From Megalonaias nervosa (Eukaryota; Mollusca; Bivalvia; Unionida; Unionidae), in NCBI GenBank assembly GCA_016617855.1, contig JAECUM010091485.1, positions 54,041 to 118,040 of the forward strand: DNA of 64,000 bases, written 5' to 3'. Positions within the stretch are counted from its first letter, which is position 1. Each line of letters begins with the position of its first letter. Of this stretch, positions 53,895 to 64,000 are shown in pieces. Made by a program: the position numbers and the translations under genes. Under the pieces are notes generated by a model, which was given only the letters and a program-made list of their open reading frames with translations, was not told where the DNA came from and did no database searches.

Positions 53895-54501
53895 CAGTTT
53901 TTATGTACAAATTTAATGCTGCAATCAGCGACATAGCATAAAAAATCATAAAAAATCAAATACACAAGTGAGGTCAAAACGGTCCATATTTTTGATACCT
54001 ATATTAAAACAAAGTATAAGAACATTATCCACTTGACCAGAGAAGTCAATGACAGTTCATAGCAGAAGATGTTTATGCACCCCAACCTGCAATTATACCT
54101 GCAATTTTCATGTCCGAAGATCATTTTTGACACCATGTGATGCTCACAGTGCAAACACATGCCCTTTTCCTAGATGACAATTCTGCAAAACAGTGTGTAC
54201 TAAACAGGCTGATGCAATTGAAAATAGTTGTCATCCAAGCCGTTTTTGAGATATTCTACTTGCCCCAAACCCATGTGTTTACTGCTATGGGAGGCTATCT
54301 CTTCTTCCTAGTCGACTATTAGTATTTCACTATCAACATACTGCAGAGTAACTACAGCAGGTTTACATGCCTGACATCAATTTCAAGATCAACACAAGCC
54401 CGAAACACCTACTTCACAAATATATCCATATCTTTAATTAGTAAACAATAATAGCTGAACAGTCACACCATAGCCTTAAGTTAAGAAACTGGACCCTGCC
54501 A
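53895..54501 (+). repeat. Direct duplication, copy B (partner 46471-47104)
   Basis: Nearly identical to copy A, in the same orientation. Near the end the two join across AAGAAA, where this copy lacks about 23 bases. A 61-codon frame inside is not conserved in copy A. Confidence 0.85.
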
Positions 54502-55249
54502 AATAAGTGTGAAGATACAAATAATAATTTAAGCCAATTCCGTATATGCAATCGTGTATTTTTAGACCGCCTTGAAAAGCTCTTCGTTCATATCAAGCTA
54601 TTGCAAGGGATTGCCATTAACATCGAAGTTATATTTATAATATGGGTCATGATTCATATTGTTGAGTTTCTAATGGTAACATATTTTGTAAAATCTAATA
54701 GAAATGTCTTGATGTTGCATGTTCACCGCATGGATACCAATTGCATCTAGCTGCAATATTGTCCGAAGGAGATACAGAATGAAACCAGTTTTTGTTCTCT
54801 AGTATACACGTTATAATTCCTCCTTGGACAAGAAATCAGGTTATAAGAAGTCAGTAAGAAGAAATCAATTATTCCAATGAGTAAACATGTATCATTTTAT
54901 TGTACTCCGAAATACGATACCGAATTTACACTGAACTTAATCTTGACTCTGTCTAATTACATCACTTTGGTATTGTACATTCTAATTTTTTATATTGATA
55001 AATGCATGGACAACATATTTTGACGGAACCAATCTCCCATCCAGATTACTGTTTGGATGTATGATAAATCTTGATTTAAGTTTGAAAAACGAAAATAAAC
55101 TGTACTGTTTCATGTCCAGATCATGTTTACGCCAGCTAGAAAGGAAAAGTTGGAATTATTTCTCCAAGTGGTTGGTATGGACTGAATGATTCCATTCGTA
55201 TTAAAGACATGCGCCTTTATCTGTCGTCATTGTGAATAGGCATTTATTG
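54502..55249. other. GPCR intron, no recognisable element
   Basis: No gene or repeat can be supported. Confidence 0.45.
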
Positions 55250-56992
55250 AAAGAACGTCCTTATGATCGTGAGATATGCCCATTCCACTGCAGTTTACGT
55301 TTTTTCACTATGCTCAGGAGGTCTTCGTGAGGCCCAATGGCTTGTCTGATCCTTTGCCGTATTTCTTCATTGGTGACACGATCTTTGTATGAGACGCCGA
55401 GGATCTTTCGGAAGCATCTCATCTCTGTGGCTTGTATCCTTTTCTCTAAATCAGCTGTTATGGTCCATTATTCACAGGCGTAGAGAAATATGGAGATAAC
55501 CAGTGAGTGCATCAGTCTGACCTTTGAACTGAGTGCGATGTTCTTGTCGTTCCAGATGGGCTTCAGTTTTGTCAGCGCTGCTGTTGTCTGTGCAATCCTG
55601 GAAAGTACTTCAGGCTATGATCCTTCATCTGTTACAATTATCCCCAAATACTTGAAGCTGTGGACTGTTTCTAGCTTCGTACCTTGGACCCTGATGTCAG
55701 TACTGATGCCCTTGGTGTTGTTGGTCATCCGTTTGGTCTTCTCTGCACTGATTTCCATGCCGTAGGCTGCGAAGGTTTTGTCGAGGCTCTCTACTAAGCT
55801 AGCTATTTCTTGTTCATTTCCTGCTAGTCCATCAATGTCGTCGGCAAAACGTAAGTTGGTGACTGTTCTACCTCTGATGCTGACTGTCCCTTCATGCTTT
55901 TCAAGCGCGTCAGCCATGATTCTCTCCAGAAAGATGTTGAATAGTGTGGGAGAGAGCAGACAGCCTTGTCTGACTCCTACTGTCGTTCTGAACCAGTCCC
56001 CCATGCTGCCGTTGAAGTATACTGCACTGGTGGCCTTGTCACACAGGTGCTGTATTACTGTGATGAGTTTGGCATTGATGTTGTACAGTCTCATGGTCGC
56101 CCACAAGGCTGCATACCATACCCTGTCAAATGCCTTCTTGAAATCCACGAAGACATGGTACAGATCTTGCTGGTGTTGGGGGTACTTCTCACACAATATC
56201 CTGAGGTTGAAGATCTGCTCTGTTGTGCTGCGCCCTGCTCTGAAACCTGCCTGCTCCTTGGCAATGATCTTTTCAGCATGTGGCTTTAGTCTGTTTAGCA
56301 GTATCCTCAACATGACTTTGCTTGGATGGCTTATAAAATTGATTGTACGGTGGTTTTAACACTGTTGTAAATTGCCTTTCTTGGGGAGGGCGATGATCAG
56401 TGATTGTGTCCACGGCGATGGCCATTCTCCTGTTAGCCAGATCTTATTGCATATATTTGTGAGGGCGCTAATCATTGCTTCTCCCCCTGCTTGGACCAGT
56501 TCTGCTGGGATGTTGTCCACTCCTGCAGACTTCCTCTTTTTCAACGATCTCACTGCTGCTTCTAGTTCGTCCCGTAGGATAAGGTGGTTGTCGTTGTTAG
56601 ATGCTAGAGGGACGTTCAGTACCTCTGGATCTATTATGGTTTGGTGGTTGTAAAGTTCTGCGCAGTACTCTGTCCATCTTTTCAGAATGTCTTTTTCTTT
56701 TGTGAGGCAGTTTCTGGCTTTGTCCTGTAAGGAGGTAACTCGCCGTTGTTTTGTGCTTGTTAGATCTTTGACCAGCTGGTACACTTTCTTGCTGTTGTTC
56801 CTTTTCAAATTTCCCTCAATGTCTTTGGACTGTTCTTCTATCCAGTTCTCTTTTGCTTTTTTTCATGCTTTTCTTGACTTCTCGGTTGACTGCCTTATAC
56901 TGCTCTGCCCCTTCTGTATCATTCTTCTTCTTCTTCAGCTCTCTCCTCTTGTCACACAGGTTCAGGACCTCAGCTGTGACCCATATTAGTTA
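55250..56992 (-). mobile_element. 5'-truncated non-LTR retrotransposon (LINE) reverse transcriptase
   Basis: Minus-strand frames in order: EVLNLCDKRRELKKKK (about 56990), KSAGVDNIPAELVQAGGEAM (56356-56808), then EQAGFRAGRSTTEQIFNLRI, FVDFKKAFDRVWYAALW, GVRQGCLLSPTLFNIFLE and LRFADDIDGLAGN (55615-56313), with the FADD catalytic motif. The C-terminal tail near 55290-55450 has EKRIQATEMRCFRKILGVSY. The endonuclease domain is absent, so the copy is 5' truncated, and one frameshift near 56340 divides RT. The domain order suits an RTE/CR1/Jockey-type LINE; I cannot decide the clade. Confidence 0.85.
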
Positions 56993-57364
56993 CGAACGTA
57001 AAAAAACTGTTACCGTTCGTGAAACAACGATCATTTGGAAGGTGACTTTTCCATAGGGTGTAGATTAACTGTACTGTTTCGGAATTTCTCTGTAACAACT
57101 AGGTCCTACACGGGCTCCAGAGCAATGTTAAAGGTTAAAAATACATTAAATGTTCTTTCTTGTTTGTTGATTATGCTTTGAAATGTAAATTTTTGGTACG
57201 GTTCTGCAATGGCTCGAGATATAACAGGCATTTGGTGTGTTATTCACGGCCGGCCCTTGGGTCAGTGGGGCGGGAGTGAAAGTGGTCAATGGTGTCAAAA
57301 ACTAAGACGTGTGTTCATGTGTTTCTGGAGTTTTAACGTAGCTTTAACAATTTCAGTTATATCG

Positions 57365-57547
57365 CATCATGTTCCACCCAATCACATTATCCAGACACAA
57401 GGCCGACCAGTCCTAACACTAACCTGTTAATGCTGAGCGCCCAGTGAGGCAGCTGCTAAGTCTTTGGAATGACTCGGCCGGGATTCGAACCTGCAATCTC
57501 CCATTTCAGAGGCGGGCGTTCTAACCACTTAGGACACCAGAGCGGTC
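57365..57547 (-). repeat. tRNA-derived SINE, family 1
   Basis: On the minus strand: GTCCTAAGTGGTTAGAACGC (A-box), GCAGGTTCGAATCCCGGCCG (B-box), then AGCAGCTGCCTCACTGGGCG and GGACTGGTCGGCCTTGTGTC, matching the copy at 39071-39290. Confidence 0.85.
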
Positions 57548-60500
57548 ATTATTAACACATCTGTAAGACATGTCATTATGGGTGTCAAATCCAAGGTCAT
57601 TGAGAATATTTATATTAAAATGGACTCCAATCCTGTTAATGACTCGTGGGCCCCAGAAGTTCTAAAGATTTAAAAAAAATGAGCTTTCACTAAACGTTGT
57701 TATCTTGGGCGTTAAACTGAAGGCTTTGAGAATTCCAAAACTGCAACGCCTGTTTCTGTTCATAATACGGCGTTCAAACTCGGTAAGCGACTTCCCATGC
57801 GGTCTAAGTTGACTGTGTGTTTTCATAACGTGTATCCTCAACCTTTCAGAACATCCCAGTAGTGTTATAAGGTAACAACTGCATCTCTACTATTATTTTT
57901 TATGTTACGTTGCTCATGCTATCTTTTAAGTACAGTTTATAGATAGTTGAAATCAGATCATCCATCTTATAACGCTTTCTTTTCCTAGATAACATGCTGT
58001 GGAGTTTTAATTTCGTAAAAATAAAAAGGATATCACCAAACCATTTCATCATAGGTGCCAAATCAAATGTTTTAGATAGTATCTTGCAAGGGAATAAATA
58101 TTTAATTTTTAACCATTTACAAAGAGTGAGAGGTTAAAAAAATATAGAAGGTATAAAAACTGTGCAAATGGATGGTAGGAAGAATCATATTTACGTATAG
58201 AGATTGTTTTACAAATTCAACTTTGTAGATGGCGTTAAAACAGAAAGGCACATAAAATTTGTAATGAACATTGAGTTCTGGCCCCGAGAGAACTGTCCCA
58301 GGGTAGGGTTGGGAGAAGTGGATTAGGATTGCTGGTTGGAGGAAGAGATGTGGGGACATACAACATTTACAAAATGCGTGTATTTTGTAACTTTACTTTT
58401 CTTTAGCTTAATAGTTCTTATTTTTCTTAAACAAAAAAATCAATTTCAGCGGAAAAACATTTTATTATTTTAATCCCGTCAGTCACATCATTGTAAATAA
58501 CGAGTCAGATATTTTATTTTCTTTTATGCACCGTACAACTTGTCTATTTGATCATGTAAAAGGAAGTTTAGAAATAATCCTTGAAGTCAAATTTGATGCA
58601 ATCTTCCAACAGTTCGCTATAACGCTACGACACTGACCTGCAGGTGATGTTGCAAATCTCTCGTTACTCTTCTTAGTTTAAATTGAAAGAATGATAAAAA
58701 TGAATGTCAACCACCGGCTGCAAATAAGGATCAACTGTTTTTGTAGATTGAATGTAGTAAGCTTAAGTGACGAATGTAAATTATTAGAATGAATTCTTAA
58801 TGAAATACTTTAAATGCATGATTTGTGATTGTTCTGTTTCGTTTTATTGCTGGAGATTGGAATGAATGCACAATCAAGTCAATATTGTTGCACCCGTTTC
58901 TCGTTTGTTTTCTTCTATGAACAAAATATTATTTGAAGTCCTAACAAAAAGTCAGATTAGACGCAAAATAAGATCTTTCAGAAATGTCAAGAGGTTCTGT
59001 ATTTTCTGAGAATGATTCTTTCACGACAATAAACAGTGGATTTTAATAACTGTATCCACCTGCAAAACTGAGCCAATTCATTAGCACTGTCCTGAGACCT
59101 AAATTGCTTTAATGTTGAAAGTATTGAATTTGTTTTAAAATAGTGAATATAATTATAATGCGTTGTATGACGGTTTCGCTTTGAGAACTCAGCAAAATGA
59201 AGATGACAACACAAGCTTGAGCTTACGAATAATGTTGGTAGCAGCTCTATTATATTCTTCTGTTGATCAAAATTATTTATTGAATGACAAAAAATATCGT
59301 TGTCGATATTATATTATGAAAACAATAGGGGTTATTGATGGAGTAGGTAGCGGTTCCACTTTTGAAAGTTCGTTAGTTATTTAGCTTTCCTTAAGTCACA
59401 TAAACTGACACTCTTAGAAATAGATAAGATCGTAACATATTAACAACTAATTAATTTAACAGTAAATTGTGTATAAGACCTTGATATTAAGTCTGACAAT
59501 GGACACCTTCATATTAAGCATTGTGTATATCAATTTGGCCTTTATCTTTTGGGTTGCAGCTATTATCTGTCCTTGCACGCTCACTATGACATGATACAAA
59601 AGGATTCTTTACAGTGTTTTTCTCAATATAAGTATTTTGTCTTTGACAGAGCTCGGTACGAAATGTTATCCTAAAATATTTTCTAAATGAGAAAATTATG
59701 GAACAACGTCACAAAACTATTCGCAGCTTCACGTCTTACTCGATAATATTCTGACAAATCAAAAAGGTGACATTCATAACATTTTAATAATATTTACACG
59801 TCAAGAGTAACATTTATTACTGGAAATGTTTCGCAAAGTTTTATGATGGATGGGCCTGGTTATTCGCATATATTTCGTGAAAGGTAATTTGATGATTAAT
59901 ACTTTTGTCACCAACAAATTTCGCAATAGTTTTAGCGCCGAATCTAGCATTTATAATGACAACACTACACCATTTTGATTTGTTAGGACAAGTCATTAAG
60001 CGTTCTGACTTGTGCGATTATACATATTATGGAGATAACACTTGAAAAGAACTTCGTGTGAACGAACTGTACGCGTCCAATCGAACATCTCGTTGAAAAC
60101 GGCTCGTATTTTATGAGATTGTGATGTTTTGATTTGTGGAGTAATTGCCAGAATTAAGTGTTTCCGTAAACTATTGACAGAGGGAGGGTATGTAATTGGA
60201 CACGTAAAATAAATACAATTTTCTGCAGAAATCAAACAGAGGTTATCGACTAGTTTTCTCTGGGCCATGATCAAGACGGACTAAGACATTGATTTTATCA
60301 TTTAGTATAGCGGCAGCGTTCATATATGCTTAACTGTAATGCAGTTGATAGTGTAACGCGCGAGGGATCTCACTACTACAACACCTATGTGAAGATGGTT
60401 TGAGGCCGATGTTTCCATTATTTCCAAGAACCCTCTAGAAACCAGTAGTTGGCAACCAAAAGGTTCTTAAACGTACAAGCAGCACAAATTTCTTACCACA

Positions 60501-60654
60501 TTCCACAAACCATGACCCAAACAGGTACTACAAAGAATTATTCCTGTCTCAAATTACTAAAAGCCTATACGTGAAATTATCCTGAGAATTCCTTATATTA
60601 AGAAACTGGGGAGAGACAATGAGACGTCTTGCTAGAGACAATTTTGGTGTCTTA
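57548..60654. other. GPCR intron, no recognisable element
   Basis: AT-rich sequence without supported features. Confidence 0.45.
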
Positions 60655-60960
60655 CTGGTGTTAAACTAAGTAACAGCTAAGACAGAAAACCAACATGTTT
60701 TGTAAATTTCAACAAATAATTTATTGCTCTAGAACACAAAGTGAAAATTTAAAAAGAACTTAAAGTATTGTGAATTAAATTCCAAATAGTCTTAAAAGTT
60801 CTAACACAAGTCCAAATGTATGAAGTTACAACTGAATTCCAGTTGTATTCCAAATAAGTTGCGATATTGATCGTTGTGAGGTGCCTATAGTCTAATGCTA
60901 ATATGCGAGTGGCCTGGATTGTGGCGATGTGTTAACAGTTTTTTAATGTATCACAATAAT
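60655..60960. repeat. Diverged LTR-like sequence related to the gypsy LTR
   Basis: It shares ordered words with 47496-47720: AAGTAACA, AAACCAACA, TTTGTAA, AATTTATT, CTAGAA, GTGAAAA, CAAGTCC and ACTGAATTCCAG. Overall identity is moderate. It may be part of a solo LTR of a related element; its right end is unclear. Confidence 0.45.
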
Positions 60961-61789
60961 ATAATCCAAAATGTTCTTTTCTGAATTCACTAAAATTCCA
61001 AAATTAATGTTCCAGTCCATGAATATTGTTGCTGAGCACTTTGTACTTCCAATAAATACCAACTTAAATAAATCCACCTAAATCAAAAAACTGAACATAA
61101 CGATATGAATCATTCTGCTTCAGATGTTCAGGCAAGAATGAGTAGAATTAAAACTTTTCCATGTAAACAAGATTATATATCCCCCCTCCCACTTCACCTA
61201 GGTCACAATTACCATTTTCTGGAAATCCTCTGTCAAATAATGGAATTTTCCATTTTAGAAGTTTCTAAGGTCAGAATCAAAACCGTATCTTTAACTCAAA
61301 TTCAGTTAAGCATAATTACATCAGTAATGATCTGAATCCACAATCATAGAGACAAGTTAACCTATGTATTCCGTTGTTTATAAATTAATGTTACTGGTTA
61401 CGTACACCATGAACTTGATTTGGGACAAGGTAAAGCACAAGATACAGATGCAGTAACATACAATCATTAAAGAAAGCCACCAAATATTACGAATTAAATA
61501 TACATTACACATGAGACAATAAAGGTTTCATACTAGACAATTTAGTTTGGGTTCTCAAATCAATCCAAAACTGTTTATGTTTGACTTGTACTCCACGACT
61601 CTTCGTCCTATCTTAATTTACGACTAAAACAAATGATTGTCCACAAGTTATTTAGATTAATAATAAAATCTTCTACTTCCTGGTCAGGACTTGGATTTTC
61701 TTAATTATTTGCTAAATGTGAATAGAGGTTTTATGTATCAGAAAGATCGATTCTTTCTCCGTTTTAAAAGGTTTTCTTTTTCCTTTCAG
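60961..61789. other. GPCR intron, 3' end
   Basis: No element is recognised. A pyrimidine-rich tract (GTTTTCTTTTTCCTTTCAG) precedes the exon at 61790. Confidence 0.6.
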
Positions 61790-62332
61790 GACTTCCACCC
61801 GAAGCCTATTCCATATGGGAAGCCTATCCGTGGAGATTTGGTGAAAGTTTCTGCATTTTAAGAGCACTGCTGATGGAAGCAACATCCTATGCATCTGTGA
61901 TGACTATCACTGCATTTACTGTGGAACGTTACATAGCCATTCGACACCCATTAAAGGCACACAAAATAGCCAAGTTTTCACGATGTATTCGGACAATAAT
62001 TGCCATTTGGATAATTGCATTCCTTTGTGCTTTACCCTACGCCATCAACACAGAACTGTTCTTTTATCTGCATGATAAAAATGGACTTCCTATTACAGAT
62101 TCCTTAACATGTAACATTCCAAACAAGCTCGAACACAGGATGGGTTTCGTTTTTCAGTTATCAACTTATATTTTCTTTGTTTTACCGATGACGGTTATAC
62201 TAGTTTTATACATCCTAATCGGATTAGCCTTGCGCAAAGCCGAAGAAGAAAGAATAGCTTCGGATGAGTCAAATCATGGACATGACAGCAGTTCATCACA
62301 CGCTCAGAGGAAAGTGGTGCTCAAGTTGCTAG
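61790..62332 (+). CDS. GPCR exon: TM3 to TM5 (pyrokinin/neuromedin-U receptor-like)
   Basis: The frame opens with LPPEAYSIWEAYPWRFGESF, a signature of the pyrokinin/capa/neuromedin-U receptor group. TM3 holds the conserved Cys and ends in TAFTVERYIAIRHPL (ERY in place of DRY). TM4 has a conserved Trp (IIAIWIIAFLCALPYAI). The second loop has LTC for the disulfide. TM5 is TYIFFVLPMTVILVLYILIG. A Ser/His-rich third loop then leads to RKVVLKLL, where TM6 would begin. The exon ends at 62332 before GTACAG in phase 1. Further exons lie beyond the window. The ligand is probably an FXPRL-type or PRX-type amidated peptide (family inference). Confidence 0.88.
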
Positions 62333-63409
62333 GTACAGAATATAATATTTGATGCATTTTTCCTTCATTAGTTCTTAATCTCAATTCCACGGCAAATAGT
62401 ACTTGGAAAATTGGGTAAAAATAAAATGTACAGTCTCTTAGCTTAGTCTGCATGAACACTTTTAGAACGCGGTAAGGTCGTCATCAACTAGTATCATCTT
62501 AAAACTAATTGTATTTTTGCGCTTAAACAGTAACCATGCGGGTTTTGATCATAGTTAGTATTTAAGGTCACGATGAATAGGAATGCCCTTTCCTTAATGG
62601 AGAAATATTAAGTCTTTCGAAAATTAAAGTTTAAACTATAATCGTACATGCAAATTCATGCTGTCGTTTCGATTGTTGATTTTATCAGTTATAACGTTTG
62701 AATAAAGCCGTAGCCTTTAGAGTAGTAGATAAACCATGGTCAAATATATTAGCAAAATGTATGAAGTTTTCTGTATCGACCTTATGTCTATTCATGCCCA
62801 CTTGAGAAATACCAACGTTTGATTCCCAATAAAAGCAAATTTTGTAACCTAGGCAAATTATTCTAAAGTGATACATGACTTTCAGGAAATATTGATTCCA
62901 TTAAGTTTTCATTTGTATATAGTGTCAATATAGAACAATAGATATGTATCATTCTGGGAAACGACATATTTTGAGTATGCGTGAAGAGTGTGTTTAGTGA
63001 TAATTGAGAATGATGAAAAACAACCGACTCAGCATTTGTGAAGCGGACAAACATTTGTGTCTTACGAAGTGACAAGATGTAGACACATTCATGTATACAC
63101 ACAAAAGATTTACTTAGTTTTTCTTATAGTTTTTCCTCGCTTTGCACGCACAAGATATATCGTGTTAAAGGTTTCTTTTGGTGACTTTTCTTAAAAAGTT
63201 GTGCTTTCCAATTAATTTACGTTGTACTAACATACGGAATTAATCAAAATTTATTGATGATAACAATCGCTGAAAGAAAATTAAAATTATTTTTTAAATT
63301 AGAATCGGCACATTTAGCACGTTCTCTCTGGAAGGTCGGGTGATAATTCAAAGAATCTGTTCAAAAAAGTATGAGGTGCCGTAGTAGACTAAAGCTGGTC
63401 CAGTGAGGC
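62333..63409. other. Next GPCR intron, no recognisable element
   Basis: AT-rich intronic sequence; TM6-TM7 are not found before the window ends. Confidence 0.5.
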
Positions 63410-63530
63410 AGAAGTAATTTGGTCCAATCAGGCAATAGCAGTTTGGTTCAATCAGACAATAGCAGTTTTGTCCAATCAGACAAAATTTGCTTGGTCCAGT
63501 CAGACAATAGCAGTTTGGTCCAATGTCGTT
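63410..63530. repeat. Tandem repeat, period 24 bp, about five copies
   Basis: The unit is close to AATAGCAGTTTGGTCCAATC then AGAC. Since 24 is a multiple of 3, it creates an open frame reading VQSDNSS repeats, which is not a gene. Each unit carries a CCAAT word. Confidence 0.85.
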
Positions 63531-63783
63531 TGTTTGAAGTTCGCATCTTGAATCAAATTATTTGTGCAGAAGGTTTAATTTTCTTTGTCAAGGTTTTATA
63601 TTTATCTGTTGCATTTATACAGCGGCAATTCAAATAGTTTTGGGGTTATTTTAAATTACATTTCATATGACTTATTAGATTTTATTTGTTGAATTACACA
63701 GCAGTGGTTAAATGTTTCAGTGTGCTTGTTAAGATTGCTAATTGTACATGCTGGAACGATACATGTATGTTACAAGTATAACT

Positions 63784-63953
63784 GGTGGAGGAAGAACCCT
63801 GGAAAACCCCGGGAAGAACCACCTACCCACGAGAAGCTACTGGCACGCTTTCTCACATATCCAGTCTAAGACTCGAACCCACACAGACAAAGATGAGATT
63901 GCAGTGATCCGGAACTGTGAGCACTTTAGACCACTAGGCCACCCGGGGTCCCC
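63784..63953 (-). repeat. tRNA-derived SINE, family 2
   Basis: On the minus strand it begins GGGGACCCCGGGTGGCCTAG (A-box region) and has GTGTGGGTTCGAGTCTTAGA (B-box) and GAGAAAGCGTGCCAGTAGCT, with the body cut short near 63784. Confidence 0.85.
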
Positions 63954-63975
63954 ACTTATTTTGATAAAATGTCGG

Positions 63976-64000
63976 ATATATATATATATATATATATATA
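63976..64000. repeat. (TA)n microsatellite at window end
   Basis: A TA dinucleotide run continues to the last base. Confidence 0.85.

Noticed and set aside
54137..54322. A 61-codon frame in duplication copy B
   Set aside because: The frame is not kept in copy A and shows no domain.
46471..54501. The 0.6-kb direct repeats as LTRs of the gypsy element
   Set aside because: They lack TG..CA ends at the right places, and a better LTR with TGTTACG/CGTAACA ends lies inside them at 47496-48367.
55490..56989. Several plus-strand open frames of 90-190 codons
   Set aside because: They are antisense to the LINE reverse transcriptase, whose motifs are clear on the minus strand.

Overview
The window is eukaryotic, repeat-rich, AT-rich nuclear DNA from an invertebrate animal. 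I infer a mollusc, perhaps a bivalve, from the SINE style and the neuropeptide-receptor exons, but the sequence cannot settle the species. The only clear host gene is a class A GPCR of the pyrokinin / neuromedin-U receptor type. Its TM1-TM2 exon (32200-32503) and TM3-TM5 exon (61790-62332) are separated by an intron of about 29 kb. The gene runs off the right end of the window.

The main feature is an integrated Polinton/adintovirus-like DNA element at 5250-21088, about 15.8 kb. It is bounded by terminal repeats that each carry a perfect 19-nt inverted arm pair. Left to right it encodes a Q-rich virion-type protein, a small basic virion protein, a hexon-like double-jelly-roll major capsid protein, a pX-like protein with LRLPGT repeats, an adenain-like cysteine protease, a fibre-like protein with ATKKYVDD motifs, a two-TM protein and a penton-like protein. 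A structured non-coding centre follows (tRNA-like SINE, 26-bp inverted repeats, three direct repeats). Next come a small unknown protein, an HNH homing-type endonuclease, a cysteine-rich protein, a 1149-aa PolB + SF1 helicase + HNH fusion, a DDE integrase, a phospholipase A2 protein with a zinc ribbon, and an A32/FtsK-like packaging ATPase. The order suggests a capsid module (left), a replication module (centre right) and an integration/packaging module (right). Several genes carry a nonsense codon or frameshifts, so this copy looks recently dead, or partly mis-assembled at homopolymers.

Older relatives flank it. On the left (4186-5160, minus strand) lie remnants of the fibre and two-TM genes, almost touching the left terminus. 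On the right (21840-27660, plus strand) lie remnants of a canonical Polinton PolB, the small virion protein, hexon, pX and protease. A fragment of a Ty3/gypsy element interrupts the pX remnant. The right relative seems to pair the same capsid module with a different polymerase lineage.

The left edge (1-3200) holds a dispersed-repeat-like segment, a 45-bp-arm palindrome, two small spliced coding exons of unknown function and a MULE transposase remnant. The GPCR intron holds several tandem repeats, two tRNA-derived SINE families, and a Ty3/gypsy retroelement (47496-52565, minus) with integrase upstream of reverse transcriptase, as in the Gmr1 group. It also holds a ~0.6-kb direct duplication flanking that element, a 5'-truncated LINE (55250-56992, minus) and a diverged LTR-like piece. 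Long stretches of the intron show nothing I can name.
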